Of a stretch of DNA of 64,000 nucleotides, positions 44,000 to 53,101 are shown one piece after another (the first letter of the stretch is position 1; each line of letters opens with the position of its first letter). The stretch spans positions 1 to 64,000 of the forward strand of contig CAUZEA010000011.1 in assembly GCA_963578605.1 (NCBI GenBank), given 5' to 3'. Source of the DNA: JAKVCB01 sp963578605 (GTDB lineage Bacteria; Planctomycetota; Planctomycetia; Pirellulales; Lacipirellulaceae). The notes beneath the pieces were generated by a model that ran no database searches, was not told where the DNA came from, and saw only the letters and a program-made list of their open reading frames with translations. Position numbers and translations under genes: made by a program.

Positions 44000-45672
44000 A
44001 CTCACTGATATGCATCAAGGGCGGTACGGTTTACGATCCCACCAACGGCATCGACGGGGAAGTCCGCGATATTTGGATCGATGGTACACGCATCGTCGCT
44101 CCCCCGGAGGACCCACAAAAAAAGCCAGCTCGCACGATTGACGCCGAGGGCCTGGTCATCATGCCGGGCGGTGTCGACATCCACTGCCACATTGCCGGAC
44201 CCAAGGTGAACGTTGCCCGCAAAATGCGGCCCGAAGATAAACGCAAAAGCGAGGTTCTCGAGCGAACCCCGCTAACCCACAGCGGAACAACCGGTAGTGT
44301 TCCGAGCACTTTCGCCACAGGTTACAAGTACGCGGGGCTGGGCTACACCACTGCGTTCGATGCTGCGATTCCTCCACTCGCGGCACGGCATGCCCATGAG
44401 GAATTTGAGGATACACCCTGCCTCGACAAGGGCTTCTATGTCCTGATGGGCAACAATCACTACGTGATGCGTTCGATTCAGGACCAAGAACCGCAGCGGC
44501 TGAAAGCCTTTATGGGGTGGTTGCTCACCGCGGCCAAAGGCTTTGCCCCCAAACTGGTGAATCCAGGTGGGGTCGAAGTCTGGAAAAATCAGGCCGCCGG
44601 CAATGTCAGCGGAGTCGACGATCGGGTTCCCCACTTCGACGTCACACCTCGGCAGATCATCAGCGAAGTCACACGGGCCGCCAATGAGATGCAGCTACCT
44701 CATGCGGTTCACATCCATGCCAATAATTTGGGCATGCCTGGCAATTGGACTACCACGCTCGAAACGATGAAAGCTCTCAACGGTCATCGGGGGCACATGA
44801 CCCATGTGCAGTTTCACAGTTACGGTGGTGGCGAAGCCGACGAAAACACGTTCAACAGCAAAGTCGTACCGCTGGCCGACTACGTCAACAGCCATCCCAA
44901 TATTACGGTCGATGTAGGGCAGGTTCTGTTTGGCGAAACGACCAGCATGACCGGTGACGGACCACTCGGCTACTTTTTGCACAAGATCTATCGCGGCAAA
45001 TGGTTCAGTGGAGATACCGAAATGGAAGCGGGTTGCGGAATCACGCCCATCAAGTACCGCAACAAATCACTCGTGCACTCACTGCAATGGGCGATTGGGC
45101 TGGAATGGTACCTGCTTGTCAAAGATCCCTGGCGCGTGGTCATGAGTACCGACCATCCCAACGGTGGCTCGTTCCTGGCCTATCCCGAAATCATTCGGTT
45201 GTTGATGGACCGCACCTATCGCCAGGACATTCTCAAGACCTGCCCGGACGAAGTCCAAAACCGCTCGACTCTGGCGGACCTCCAGCGCGAATACACGCTG
45301 GGCGAAATTGCGATCATCACCCGGGCAGGACCCGCACGAATTCTCGGACTCGTGAACAAGGGCCATCTCGGTGCCGGAGCCGATGCCGATATCACGATCT
45401 ACACGCCCCACGAAAACAAGCAGTCCATGTTCGAATTGCCGCGGATGGTGATCAAAGCGGGCGTGATCATGGTCGAGCAGGGAGAAATTCGTGCCGTACC
45501 ACAAGGAAAAACGCTCCTCGTCAATCCCACCTTCGATCCAGACATTGTCCCTCACATCCAGGAATGGTTCGAACAATACTATTCAATCCGGTTCCGCAAC
45601 TATCCGGTCTCCGATGCCTACGTGCAGGAGGCAGAGATCATTCCCAACTGGCACGAAGCGAACGAAGTCTGA
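43990..45672 (+). CDS. fwdA: Formylmethanofuran dehydrogenase subunit A (amidohydrolase)
   Basis: A 560-residue amidohydrolase homologous to FwdA/FhcA, which hydrolyses formyl-carrier to formate (or condenses formate with methanofuran/methylofuran). The binuclear zinc site is complete: H65 and H67 in GVDIHCHIAG, the carboxylated lysine K188 in APKLVNPGG, histidines in AVHIHANNLG and HVQFHSYGG, and the catalytic Asp in MSTDHPNGG. Length is the usual one for the family. ATG 43990 is the second of two duplicated start sites. Its partner fwdB lies 2.9 kb upstream, with recQ and dinB between on the other strand. Confidence 0.95.
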   Translation: MTTNSLICIKGGTVYDPTNGIDGEVRDIWIDGTRIVAPPEDPQKKPARTIDAEGLVIMPGGVDIHCHIAGPKVNVARKMRPEDKRKSEVLERTPLTHSGTTGSVPSTFATGYKYAGLGYTTAFDAAIPPLAARHAHEEFEDTPCLDKGFYVLMGNNHYVMRSIQDQEPQRLKAFMGWLLTAAKGFAPKLVNPGGVEVWKNQAAGNVSGVDDRVPHFDVTPRQIISEVTRAANEMQLPHAVHIHANNLGMPGNWTTTLETMKALNGHRGHMTHVQFHSYGGGEADENTFNSKVVPLADYVNSHPNITVDVGQVLFGETTSMTGDGPLGYFLHKIYRGKWFSGDTEMEAGCGITPIKYRNKSLVHSLQWAIGLEWYLLVKDPWRVVMSTDHPNGGSFLAYPEIIRLLMDRTYRQDILKTCPDEVQNRSTLADLQREYTLGEIAIITRAGPARILGLVNKGHLGAGADADITIYTPHENKQSMFELPRMVIKAGVIMVEQGEIRAVPQGKTLLVNPTFDPDIVPHIQEWFEQYYSIRFRNYPVSDAYVQEAEIIPNWHEANEV

Positions 45673-45788
45673 AGATCGAGTCCGCGGCAACACAGTCTGT
45701 GACTTGAGCACCCGGCCGGTGGTCACGACCGCTTTATCCGATCACCTCGTTCAGGATGACGCGAACGTCGCTGGCCAGCCACGGTGAG

Positions 45789-46433
45789 CTAATGGCCAGC
45801 TGGTTCCGGACCAAGACCAGCTGCGGCCAAGGCTGCCTGATAGTCTTCCGGGAGATTGCAATTCAACAACGATTGCAGCTGAGGATCGACATCTCGAAGT
45901 GTTTCAACCGGAACCTCATGGGTTTTGCAACGCTCGAACAAAAACACCGGTCGAAGCTGGTCTGCTACCAGGAGTTCTTCGATGCGTGGGAGGACCGAAC
46001 TCCGATAGACGGCAGCCAGCGGATGGTGGAAGCGGCCCTCACGCGGCACCACCACGTCGTGATCTCCCAACAGTTCAAAGAGGCGGTCGATCCAGGCAGG
46101 ACGCAACAACGGTACGTCGCAACTGGTCGCATAGACAGCTTTGACCGAGCTCTTCAATGCGGCTATCCCGGCGGCCAACCCTTCTAATGGCCCCCTGCCG
46201 CCACACCGATCGCGGACCACGCGAATTTCACTCGCCAGCGCGGGCAATTGCTGGCCGTCGGCAGCAACGCAAACGATATTTTCTGGTTCGATCACCTGGC
46301 TCACCTGGCGGGCAACCCGTTGCAGCATTTGCTCGTCGCCAAACGGGAGCGACGCTTTGTCGCGCCCCATCCGCGTACTTTTCCCGCCACAGAGAATGAT
46401 TGCACCGCGATTCAACAAAACCTGCTCTTTCAA
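45789..46433 (-). CDS. mobA: Molybdenum cofactor guanylyltransferase MobA
   Basis: A protein of up to 214 residues that attaches GMP to molybdopterin, making the dinucleotide form (MGD) used by bis-pterin enzymes such as Fwd. The nucleotide-binding loop is ILCGGKSTRMGRDKASLPFG (about 13-32), Mg-binding Asp is in ATSCDVPLL, and VVVPREGRFHHPLAAVY matches the rest of the fold. There is no ATG or GTG before the loop; starts are TTG at 46433, 46418 or 46415, and GCAGG five bases before TTG 46415 (giving NRGAIILCGG) is the best ribosome site. It sits between fwdA and fwdC and is divergent from fwdC, sharing an upstream region that has an inverted repeat. Confidence 0.9.
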   Translation of the reverse strand: MKEQVLLNRGAIILCGGKSTRMGRDKASLPFGDEQMLQRVARQVSQVIEPENIVCVAADGQQLPALASEIRVVRDRCGGRGPLEGLAAGIAALKSSVKAVYATSCDVPLLRPAWIDRLFELLGDHDVVVPREGRFHHPLAAVYRSSVLPRIEELLVADQLRPVFLFERCKTHEVPVETLRDVDPQLQSLLNCNLPEDYQAALAAAGLGPEPAGH

Positions 46434-46657
46434 TCGAGTTAGCTTTCAAAGATACCAAACTGGGCCGGTATGACCAAGTCGGCAGCCTGGACGGGCCGAT
46501 GCTGAACTGGTCGGGGCATCGTTGACGGGAATTATGCCCTGGAATACGGCTGGCTAACACGGGATCCTACAATCGGCGCAGCGGCTTCGCTCACACGAAT
46601 ATGCCAGGATCATCCCGAAAATAGGCTTTCGAAGTCGCAAACAAGCTGGAATAAACC

Positions 46658-46686
46658 ATTTTACACAACCCCTGGTTGTGTAAAAT
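46658..46686. promoter_or_regulatory. Perfect 13-bp inverted repeat between mobA and fwdC (candidate operator)
   Basis: ATTTTACACAACC, spacer CCT, GGTTGTGTAAAAT. It lies in the 337-bp divergent region, 85 bp before the fwdC start and ~225 bp before mobA. Neither side is followed by a T-run. GTGTAAAAT could double as a -10-like element for fwdC. Confidence 0.6.
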
Positions 46687-46770
46687 AGGCGTCGTTGCTA
46701 CCTCACCGGTGGCACCTAGTGAAGACCTGTGCCTTCCCAGTGCCACAACTGCACGCATCCGGTTTGTATC

Positions 46771-47592
46771 ATGCCCCTCACCCTCACATACACCAGAGAG
46801 ACCTCGATTCCCGTCGAAGTTGAAGGGCTCACCCCGTCCGCCCTGCAGGGAAAAACCCTGGACGAGATTCGCCAACACATCATCTTTCATGGCAATGAGA
46901 AATTGCCGCTGGGCGAGTTCTTTGGAGTCGAGGGCGAACCTGACGATTTAGAGTGGGACCTTCACGGCAACCTGGCTGGTGTCCACTGGATTGGCGCTCA
47001 CATGGAAGAAGGCTCGATTCATGTGCACGGACCTGCGGGGCGACATCTCGGCAGCGAAATGGCCGGTGGACAAATCGTGGTGGATGGCGACGCCAGCGAT
47101 TGGGTCGGTGGGGAAATGCACGGAGGGCTGATTCGTGTTCACGGACATACTGGCCATTTGGTCGGTGCAGCCTACCGGGGTAGCCGCGTAGGCATGACCG
47201 GAGGCACGATTCTCATCGACGGCGACACCGGTAATGAACTTGGCCACACGATGCGACGCGGCTGGATTGCGGTGGGCGGCAATGCAGGCGACATGGCTGG
47301 TTTTGGCCTGTTGGCCGGAAGCCTGTTGATCTTCGGATCTTGTGGAATTCGTCCTGGTGCGGGACTACGTCGGGGGACCATTGGCCTGTTCGGACTACCC
47401 ACGCCTGAATTGCTACCCACGTTTCGTTACGCCTGCCGGCAAAGACCGCTGATCTTGCAAATGATGCTTCGTCGGTTGGCAGAGTTGGAATTCCCATTCG
47501 ACCGCGAATTGTTGCAGGCCGACTTTGAGCAATTCTACGGCGACCTGTTGGATGGTGGTCGCGGGGAGATTCTGGTGGCTGGAAATCGATAA
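46771..47592 (+). CDS. fwdC: Formylmethanofuran dehydrogenase subunit C
   Basis: A 273-residue GlxB/FwdC-type parallel beta-helix protein, the scaffold subunit that in archaea lines the FwdA-FwdB-FwdC core. Repeats of the form GxxxGxxMxxGxIxVxG are clear, e.g. GRHLGSEMAGGQIVVDG, DWVGGEMHGGLIRVHG, GNELGHTMRRGWIAVGG and DMAGFGLLAGSLLIFG. The C-terminal LPTPELLPTFRYACRQRP and the helical end match methylotroph FhcC. ATG 46771 (MPLTLTYTRE) is preferred to GTG 46729, which adds 14 Cys-rich residues. A formyltransferase gene (fhcD/ftr) was not found in the window. Confidence 0.93.
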   Translation: MPLTLTYTRETSIPVEVEGLTPSALQGKTLDEIRQHIIFHGNEKLPLGEFFGVEGEPDDLEWDLHGNLAGVHWIGAHMEEGSIHVHGPAGRHLGSEMAGGQIVVDGDASDWVGGEMHGGLIRVHGHTGHLVGAAYRGSRVGMTGGTILIDGDTGNELGHTMRRGWIAVGGNAGDMAGFGLLAGSLLIFGSCGIRPGAGLRRGTIGLFGLPTPELLPTFRYACRQRPLILQMMLRRLAELEFPFDRELLQADFEQFYGDLLDGGRGEILVAGNR

Positions 47593-47699
47593 ACGCGAGC
47601 CTCCTAGTCGCGGCAATCCAACGGGACTGGGCAAGAGGATCACCACACGCTGATCCGACACAGCCCACGAGTTCAGTTGCCCCGGGGCTGTGGCTCAAC

Positions 47700-49019
47700 T
47701 CACCGCTCGGCAAGCGGTATAAATTGCCGCTCGCCCGGTCCGGTGTAAATTTGCCGCGGGCGACAGATTCGCTTGCTCGGACTGCGGCGCATCTCAAGCC
47801 AATGGGTAATCCAACCAGGAAGACGCCCAATCGCGAAGAGGACGGTAAACATCTGCACCGGAATCCCAATGGCGCGATAGATCACACCCGAGTAGAAGTC
47901 GACATTGGGATACAACTTGTGCTCGATAAAGTACTCGTCTTCGAGGGCAACCTGTTCTAACTCCTGAGCGATCTCGAAAAGGGGATCTTTGAGCGATTGT
48001 TTGGCCAGCAGTTTGTCGCAGGCCGCCTTGATGATCGTCGCGCGGGGATCAAAGTTCTTGTAGACCCGGTGACCAAAGCCCATCAGCCGGAAGCTGTTGT
48101 TCTTGTCTTTGGCCATATTGACATATTTGCTCACATTACCACCATCGTCGCGGATCTGCTCCAGCATGTTGACGGCGGCCTCGTTCGCTCCCCCGTGTAA
48201 CGGGCCCCACAGAGCATAAATGCCTGCCGAAATTGATGCGAACAGATTTGCGTCAGAAGAACCAACCATTCTTACGGTTGAGGTGCTGCAATTTTGCTCG
48301 TGATCGGCATGCACAATGAACAAGAGATTTAGCGCATCGATAAAATCAGCATCGATTTCGTAGGGTTCGGAGGGAACCGAAAACATCATCCGCAAAAAGT
48401 TCTCGCAATAGGTGAGATTGTTGCGAGGGTAAACAAAGGGTTGGCCAATGGATTTTTTATAGGCATAGGCTGCGATCGTAGGGACCTTGGCGAGCAAGCG
48501 ATGCACGGTACGATCGACAACCTCTGGATCATCAAAACTCAAGGAATCCTGATAAAACGTCGACAGCGCGCCGCACACCGAACTCAGAATTGCCATGGGG
48601 TGGGCATCGAGCGGGAAGCCATCGTAAAACAACCGCATGTCCTCATGCAGCATGGTGTGCCGCCGCAGCGACAGGCGAAAATCCATCAACTGCGTTGCCG
48701 AGGGCAACTCTCCGTAGATCAGCAGGTAACAAACCTCGATAAAATCGCAATGGGCGGCTAACTGCTCGATCGGATAACCCCGATATCGCAGGATCCCCTG
48801 TTCACCATCGAGGAACGTAATATCGCTCTTCGTAGAGCCGGTGTTTACGTAGCCCTCGTCGAGCGTGACCAAGCCGGTTTGGGCACGGAGTTGGCCCACG
48901 TCAATTGCGGTTTCCTGCTCACTACCCACAATGACCGGTAGTTCAACTTCTTGATCCTCAATAGCTAATTTGGCAACCTTAGTCATCAAGGGGTCCCTTT
49001 CCATTGTCATACTCATCAA
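47700..49019 (-). CDS. gltA: Citrate synthase
   Basis: A 439-residue hexameric-type citrate synthase of the TCA cycle. Catalytic residues are in VHADHEQNCSTSTVRM (His), WGPLHGGANEAAVNML (His) and NVDFYSGVIYRAIG (Asp). The acetyl-CoA and citrate contact segments GFGHRVYKNFDPRA and LEMRRSPSKRICRPRQIYTG are present, and the N-terminal beta domain (ELPVIVGSEQETAID) is typical of the Gram-negative form. Several ATGs cluster at the start (MMSMTMERDPLM), so the exact first residue is uncertain by up to 11 codons. Its leader holds an 18-bp tandem repeat. Confidence 0.97.
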   Translation of the reverse strand: MMSMTMERDPLMTKVAKLAIEDQEVELPVIVGSEQETAIDVGQLRAQTGLVTLDEGYVNTGSTKSDITFLDGEQGILRYRGYPIEQLAAHCDFIEVCYLLIYGELPSATQLMDFRLSLRRHTMLHEDMRLFYDGFPLDAHPMAILSSVCGALSTFYQDSLSFDDPEVVDRTVHRLLAKVPTIAAYAYKKSIGQPFVYPRNNLTYCENFLRMMFSVPSEPYEIDADFIDALNLLFIVHADHEQNCSTSTVRMVGSSDANLFASISAGIYALWGPLHGGANEAAVNMLEQIRDDGGNVSKYVNMAKDKNNSFRLMGFGHRVYKNFDPRATIIKAACDKLLAKQSLKDPLFEIAQELEQVALEDEYFIEHKLYPNVDFYSGVIYRAIGIPVQMFTVLFAIGRLPGWITHWLEMRRSPSKRICRPRQIYTGPGERQFIPLAER

Positions 49020-49047
49020 ACCGGTCTCCGAGCGGGGGCGTCATTAG

Positions 49048-49137
49048 CCAGACAAAACACACGGGCCAGACAAAACACACGGGCCAGACAAAACACACGG
49101 GCCAGACAAAACACAGGCACCAGACACAATACAGGCA
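49048..49137. repeat. 18-bp tandem repeat upstream of citrate synthase
   Basis: Three perfect copies of CCAGACAAAACACACGGG (49048-49101), then two diverged copies (to 49137). It lies 29 bp upstream of the gltA start, thus in its promoter or leader. Confidence 0.92.
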
Positions 49138-49360
49138 CTGGGAAGTAAGCTAATTTTACCGTAACCACTGCTGGCCTTCAATCGGGTACCCTAACCCCAG
49201 TTGCGCAAGTCATGACAGTTGTGCAGGTGACACAACGGGTGGAGGTTCCATCCCCATCACAAGAGGGTGGTGGCTGGCCACGCCATGAAATGGCGTCGAT
49301 CTGGGCTAAAAGCCCCCTAATTAGCAGAGAAGACGGTTCCACCCATCCCACAAGTGCGAC

Positions 49361-49413
49361 GGTGCGCCTGCACCCGATGAAGACTTGATGAGTCTCCGCC
49401 GTGCAGGCGCGCC
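49361..49413. other. Inverted repeat with nested hairpin between moeA-PBP and gltA
   Basis: GGTGCGCCTGCAC (49361-49373) and GTGCAGGCGCGCC (49401-49413) pair over 13 bp with one mismatch, and the loop contains a second small stem (AGACT...AGTCT). It could be the 3' end structure of the upstream moeA transcript or a leader structure for gltA. There is no T-run. The 49138-49597 gap shows no convincing gene. Confidence 0.45.
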
Positions 49414-49597
49414 GAACCGCGACCAAGTGGAGTCGAGAAAGTATAACTCGCGTTTTTGACCGTGGCCGGCAAAAATAATAACTCAAACCTGTGGCTCCCG
49501 ACCATGATGCGACACCAGTTCCGCTCGGGCAAACTTTGCGGCGTCGCAGCCGGGGCAAGTTCAAGCAGGTTGGCGCGCGGCCAGATCGAACCGCTCA

Positions 49598-51649
49598 TCA
49601 GGGTATTCGATAGCCCAATCCGCGGAGTTCCCTTTGCACATCGTCCTGCGAAAGCAGACCCATAAATGCTTGAACGGCAGGTCGCTTGACTCGAGACTTC
49701 GGTACGATAAAGTCGAACCGCTCATCTTCCACCAGCAGAAAACCGAGCTCCACGGGTGTCGCTGCATCTGCCGTCGTGAACTGCCGGGCAACCGTCTCGA
49801 TGGCCACTCCCCAATCAGCTCGCTGCTGACGGATCGCAGCCGCCACCGCATGGTGGTTCTTGACCTGCAGGGCATATCCGGCGGGGGCCTCCTCTTGAGG
49901 GGCCTCGACCAACAGGCGATCAATGAGAATCCGTGTACCGCTGCCCTGATTTCGATTGACCATCGTACAACTCGGATCGGTTCGTACCACCGCCAGTGCC
50001 TGCTCGGCCGTGCGCCCTTCGAACCGCAGATCCCCCTTACGGTAGAGAATACCCTGCCGCCGCCCGTAACCCCACACCAACTCGACCTCGGGAGTCAGAA
50101 AAGGCTCATTGTAGAGACCGGTCGCGGGATCGAGCAGGTGGACCCCAGCCAGATCGCATTCTCCGCGCCGGGCTGCCTCGAGTCCGGCGCTACTGCCTAC
50201 TACCATGAACTTTGTTCGCCAACCGCTGCGAGAAAGTTCGCCAAGTAGATAATCGAAACCGACACAATGGCTGCCGATCACGACAAGATCGGCCGGACGA
50301 ACATCGTGTCCCAACAGTTGAACAGGTACGCGGGTCCCCCGCTGAACGATCTCCTGATGACGCCCGATCGTAACAAAGCCATCCGCCTGGCTAAACGTCG
50401 TGACCGAACCCGAACCCTTTCCCATCGGATAAGCGATCAACTCGGTCATTTCCCCGCGAGCATCGCCTGGTAATTGGGCAGGATTGGTTTCGCTTGGGGA
50501 AGTTGCCGATCCGCCTGTCGTCTCGCGCCGGATCGAGTCACCCCCGGCATGAACCAGACCCACCAGCAAGTACTCGGTGCGGCCGACTTCCGAGTTCACT
50601 TTGATCGCCAAGCGGGCCTCGACAGTCGTGGCCGGGTCTCGTGGCCGTCCGCCTATGGCCTGAATCACGGGAGCCACAAATTCGTGAAACGTAAAAATTG
50701 CCGAAGTTGGAAAACCGGGTAGGATCACCACTGGCTTGCCTGCGGTTGCGGCCAGACAAATTGGTTTACCCGGTTTGAGGGCCACCCCATGGGCGACAAT
50801 CCCGGGATCTTCGAGTTCCCCAACAACGTGGTACGACAGGTCGCCCTGGCCTTTGCTCGTCCCCCCCGAAAGCAACACGACATCGGCCTCGGCCAGGCCG
50901 CGCCGCAACTGTTCCCGCAACCGCACGAGGTCATCCCGCACAATCCCCAGACAGATCGGTACACCCCCTAATTCAGATACCGCGTCGGCCAGGATGCGGG
51001 CATTGGAATCATAAACCAACCCTGGTCTCATCGAATCACCCGGCGCAATGATCTCATTACCGGTCGAGATGATTGCTACCCGCGGTTGCCGACAAACGGT
51101 GACCTGGCGGACCCCGATGGCGGCCAGGATTCCGGTTGCGCGGCTCGACAGTAGTTCACCTGCGCGCAACACCGTTTCGCCCGCAGAGATATCGGTCGCC
51201 GTGTAGGCAATGCCGAATCCGGGAAAAACCGCCTTGCGAACCAACAGTGTGTCGTGCTGCTGAAGATCGCAGTGCTCAACCATCGCAACGGCATTAGCGC
51301 CTCGCGGCACCATGCCGCCAGTCGCAATCGCCACCGCCGTACCGGTGGTAACTTCGGTTTGCGGTACCACACCCGGATCGAGTCTTTCGGGAAGCAAGCA
51401 GAAAGTGTGGGGCGTTTGCTCGTCGGCACCCGTGGTATCGCTGGCACGCAGCGCAAAACCGTCGTAATTCGACCGATCGAACGAGGGAACATTGGTGGGC
51501 GAGGCGATGTCGTGTGCCAAAACGCGGCCCAGGCTTTCGTCAAGCGAAACCAGTTCTTCTCCCCGAGGTGTAAGATCCAAGACTGCTTGAAAACGACGTT
51601 CCGCTTCGTCGCGATCGATGACGTCCAGAAATTGCTGTTGTTCAGACAT
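49598..51649 (-). CDS. moeA: Molybdopterin molybdenumtransferase MoeA fused to a PBP-like (molybdate/tungstate-binding) domain
   Basis: A 683-residue fusion. Residues ~10-430 are MoeA, which inserts metal into adenylylated molybdopterin: VPSFDRSNYDGFALRA, AIATGGMVPRGANAVAMVEH, IISTGNEI, LSGGTSKGQGD and the LPGFPTSAIFTFHEFV loop. Residues ~455-680 form a periplasmic-binding-protein-like domain (LVVIGSHCVGFDYLLGEL, MVVGSSAGLEAARRGECDLA, NRNQGSGTRILIDRLL), similar to the PBP_like domain found on some archaeal and clostridial MoeA and thought to sense or deliver the oxyanion. ATG 51649 chosen; TTG 51661 also fits. It follows the second moeA by 24 bp, so the two form an operon. Confidence 0.93.
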   Translation of the reverse strand: MSEQQQFLDVIDRDEAERRFQAVLDLTPRGEELVSLDESLGRVLAHDIASPTNVPSFDRSNYDGFALRASDTTGADEQTPHTFCLLPERLDPGVVPQTEVTTGTAVAIATGGMVPRGANAVAMVEHCDLQQHDTLLVRKAVFPGFGIAYTATDISAGETVLRAGELLSSRATGILAAIGVRQVTVCRQPRVAIISTGNEIIAPGDSMRPGLVYDSNARILADAVSELGGVPICLGIVRDDLVRLREQLRRGLAEADVVLLSGGTSKGQGDLSYHVVGELEDPGIVAHGVALKPGKPICLAATAGKPVVILPGFPTSAIFTFHEFVAPVIQAIGGRPRDPATTVEARLAIKVNSEVGRTEYLLVGLVHAGGDSIRRETTGGSATSPSETNPAQLPGDARGEMTELIAYPMGKGSGSVTTFSQADGFVTIGRHQEIVQRGTRVPVQLLGHDVRPADLVVIGSHCVGFDYLLGELSRSGWRTKFMVVGSSAGLEAARRGECDLAGVHLLDPATGLYNEPFLTPEVELVWGYGRRQGILYRKGDLRFEGRTAEQALAVVRTDPSCTMVNRNQGSGTRILIDRLLVEAPQEEAPAGYALQVKNHHAVAAAIRQQRADWGVAIETVARQFTTADAATPVELGFLLVEDERFDFIVPKSRVKRPAVQAFMGLLSQDDVQRELRGLGYRIP

Positions 51650-51673
51650 GGATGAAGCCAACTTGGACTAGGG

Positions 51674-52954
51674 TCACGAACCAACAATCTCCGCATCGTA
51701 AAGAAACACGTCGACTTCGGCCGCAGCTGGCCAGCCTTCACTGTTGCAGGGAGCGATCACAAACCCGTCGGCTCGCGTCGTCGTACTGAGCATCGAGGCA
51801 CCCGAAATCGCGAGTGGCTCGACCTGCCCGTCGACGATCTCCACACGCGCATAATCAACTCGCCCTACCATCGAAACGAGTTTTCGCCGCAGCGGCAAGC
51901 GAACCGTGCGATACGGAAATTCTCGTCCCAACCGCCCCAAGGCACGAATCGCCCGAGCTGCGTAAAAATCATAGGCACACAAACACGAGACGGGGTTGCC
52001 TGGCAGCAAAAATACTAGTTTGTGACCAATCGTCCCGATGCCAGTCGGACTGCTCGGCCGCATCGCAATCCCATGGATGGGCAATTCGCCCATTTCCGCC
52101 ACCAGCCCAGGTGCGTGGTCTTCTTCGCCCACGCTCGATCCGCCCGAAATGAGAATGACATCTGCCTCGTCGGTCAGCGCCTTGCGAATTGCCTCCCGCT
52201 CGTCGGGAACGATGCCAGGGTTGTGGGCAAGACCGCCATCACGTGCCACCAGCGCAGCTAGCATCGGTCCGTTGGCATCGGTGATTTGGTAGCCGGTTGG
52301 TGGTGACCCGGCAGCCAGGAGTTCGTTCCCGGTAATCACGATCCGGACCCGGGGGGGGCAGATGACTTGAACTTCTGCAACCCCCAGTGAGGAAAGCACG
52401 CCAATGTCCTGGGGTCGTAATCGCCTGCCCGACGGAAACACAGTTTGTCCCCGGGCAATGTCTTCGCCAGGCTGGCCAATGTGCTTGCCGACAGAAACCT
52501 CGCCAATCGCCCAGGGCGACTTGCCGTCCACCCCCCAATCGACCAGTTCCGCCGGTAGTACGGCGTCGGCACCTTCCGGAAGGGGCGCGCCGGTCATGAT
52601 CCGCACCGCCTGGCCCGGACCAGTCTGACCTGCGAAACCGCAACCCGGCATACTCACCCCAACCTCAACCAGCCGTAAACGATTGTACGGAGACGCCCCC
52701 TGGATATCGCTTGCCCGAACTGCAAAACCATCCATCATCGCGCGGGTAAAACTGGGCACGTCCACGCCTGCAACGTGATCCTCCGCCAGTACTCGACCCG
52801 CAGCACGGTCCAGCGGAAACACCTCGGTACGAACTCCCGACCCGCTGCCAATCCGAGCCTCGAGTTCAGCATCCAGCCAGGCTAAAGCATGCTCCACCGT
52901 GACTCGGTCGGCAAATCCTCGCATGCGAACATCGCGGTCGCGATCTTGTGACAT
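51674..52954 (-). CDS. moeA: Molybdopterin molybdenumtransferase MoeA (second paralogue)
   Basis: A 426-residue standalone MoeA with all three domains: VPSFTRAMMDGFAVRASD, RIMTGAPLPEGADAVLP, IVITGNELLAAG, LISGGSSVGEEDHAPGLVAE and FLLPGNPVSCLCAYDFYAAR. The C-terminal domain ends VDVFLYDAEIVG. ATG 52954 (MSQDRDRDVRM) is chosen; the frame to 53077 would add 41 residues of no family character. It is the first gene of the moeA-moeA pair. Two distinct MoeA proteins are a feature of organisms that use both molybdenum and tungsten, but which metal each paralogue handles cannot be read from sequence. Confidence 0.93.
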   Translation of the reverse strand: MSQDRDRDVRMRGFADRVTVEHALAWLDAELEARIGSGSGVRTEVFPLDRAAGRVLAEDHVAGVDVPSFTRAMMDGFAVRASDIQGASPYNRLRLVEVGVSMPGCGFAGQTGPGQAVRIMTGAPLPEGADAVLPAELVDWGVDGKSPWAIGEVSVGKHIGQPGEDIARGQTVFPSGRRLRPQDIGVLSSLGVAEVQVICPPRVRIVITGNELLAAGSPPTGYQITDANGPMLAALVARDGGLAHNPGIVPDEREAIRKALTDEADVILISGGSSVGEEDHAPGLVAEMGELPIHGIAMRPSSPTGIGTIGHKLVFLLPGNPVSCLCAYDFYAARAIRALGRLGREFPYRTVRLPLRRKLVSMVGRVDYARVEIVDGQVEPLAISGASMLSTTTRADGFVIAPCNSEGWPAAAEVDVFLYDAEIVGS

Positions 52955-53101
52955 AAAACGACTCGGGTAAAGCTCGCCAGGGACAATAAAACCGGCGACG
53001 CAATCAGGTTGCGTGGGGTCATGAGCAGCGCTATTGATCTTAGCAGGCAGTCGCGATGGCCGCAGCCTGCTAAGCAATATTTACTACCGGTGCGGTGCAG
53101 T

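Noticed and set aside
49178..49564. 128-codon frame between moeA-PBP and gltA
   Set aside because: Cys/Arg/Thr-rich, no motif, and it crosses the inverted repeat at 49361-49413.
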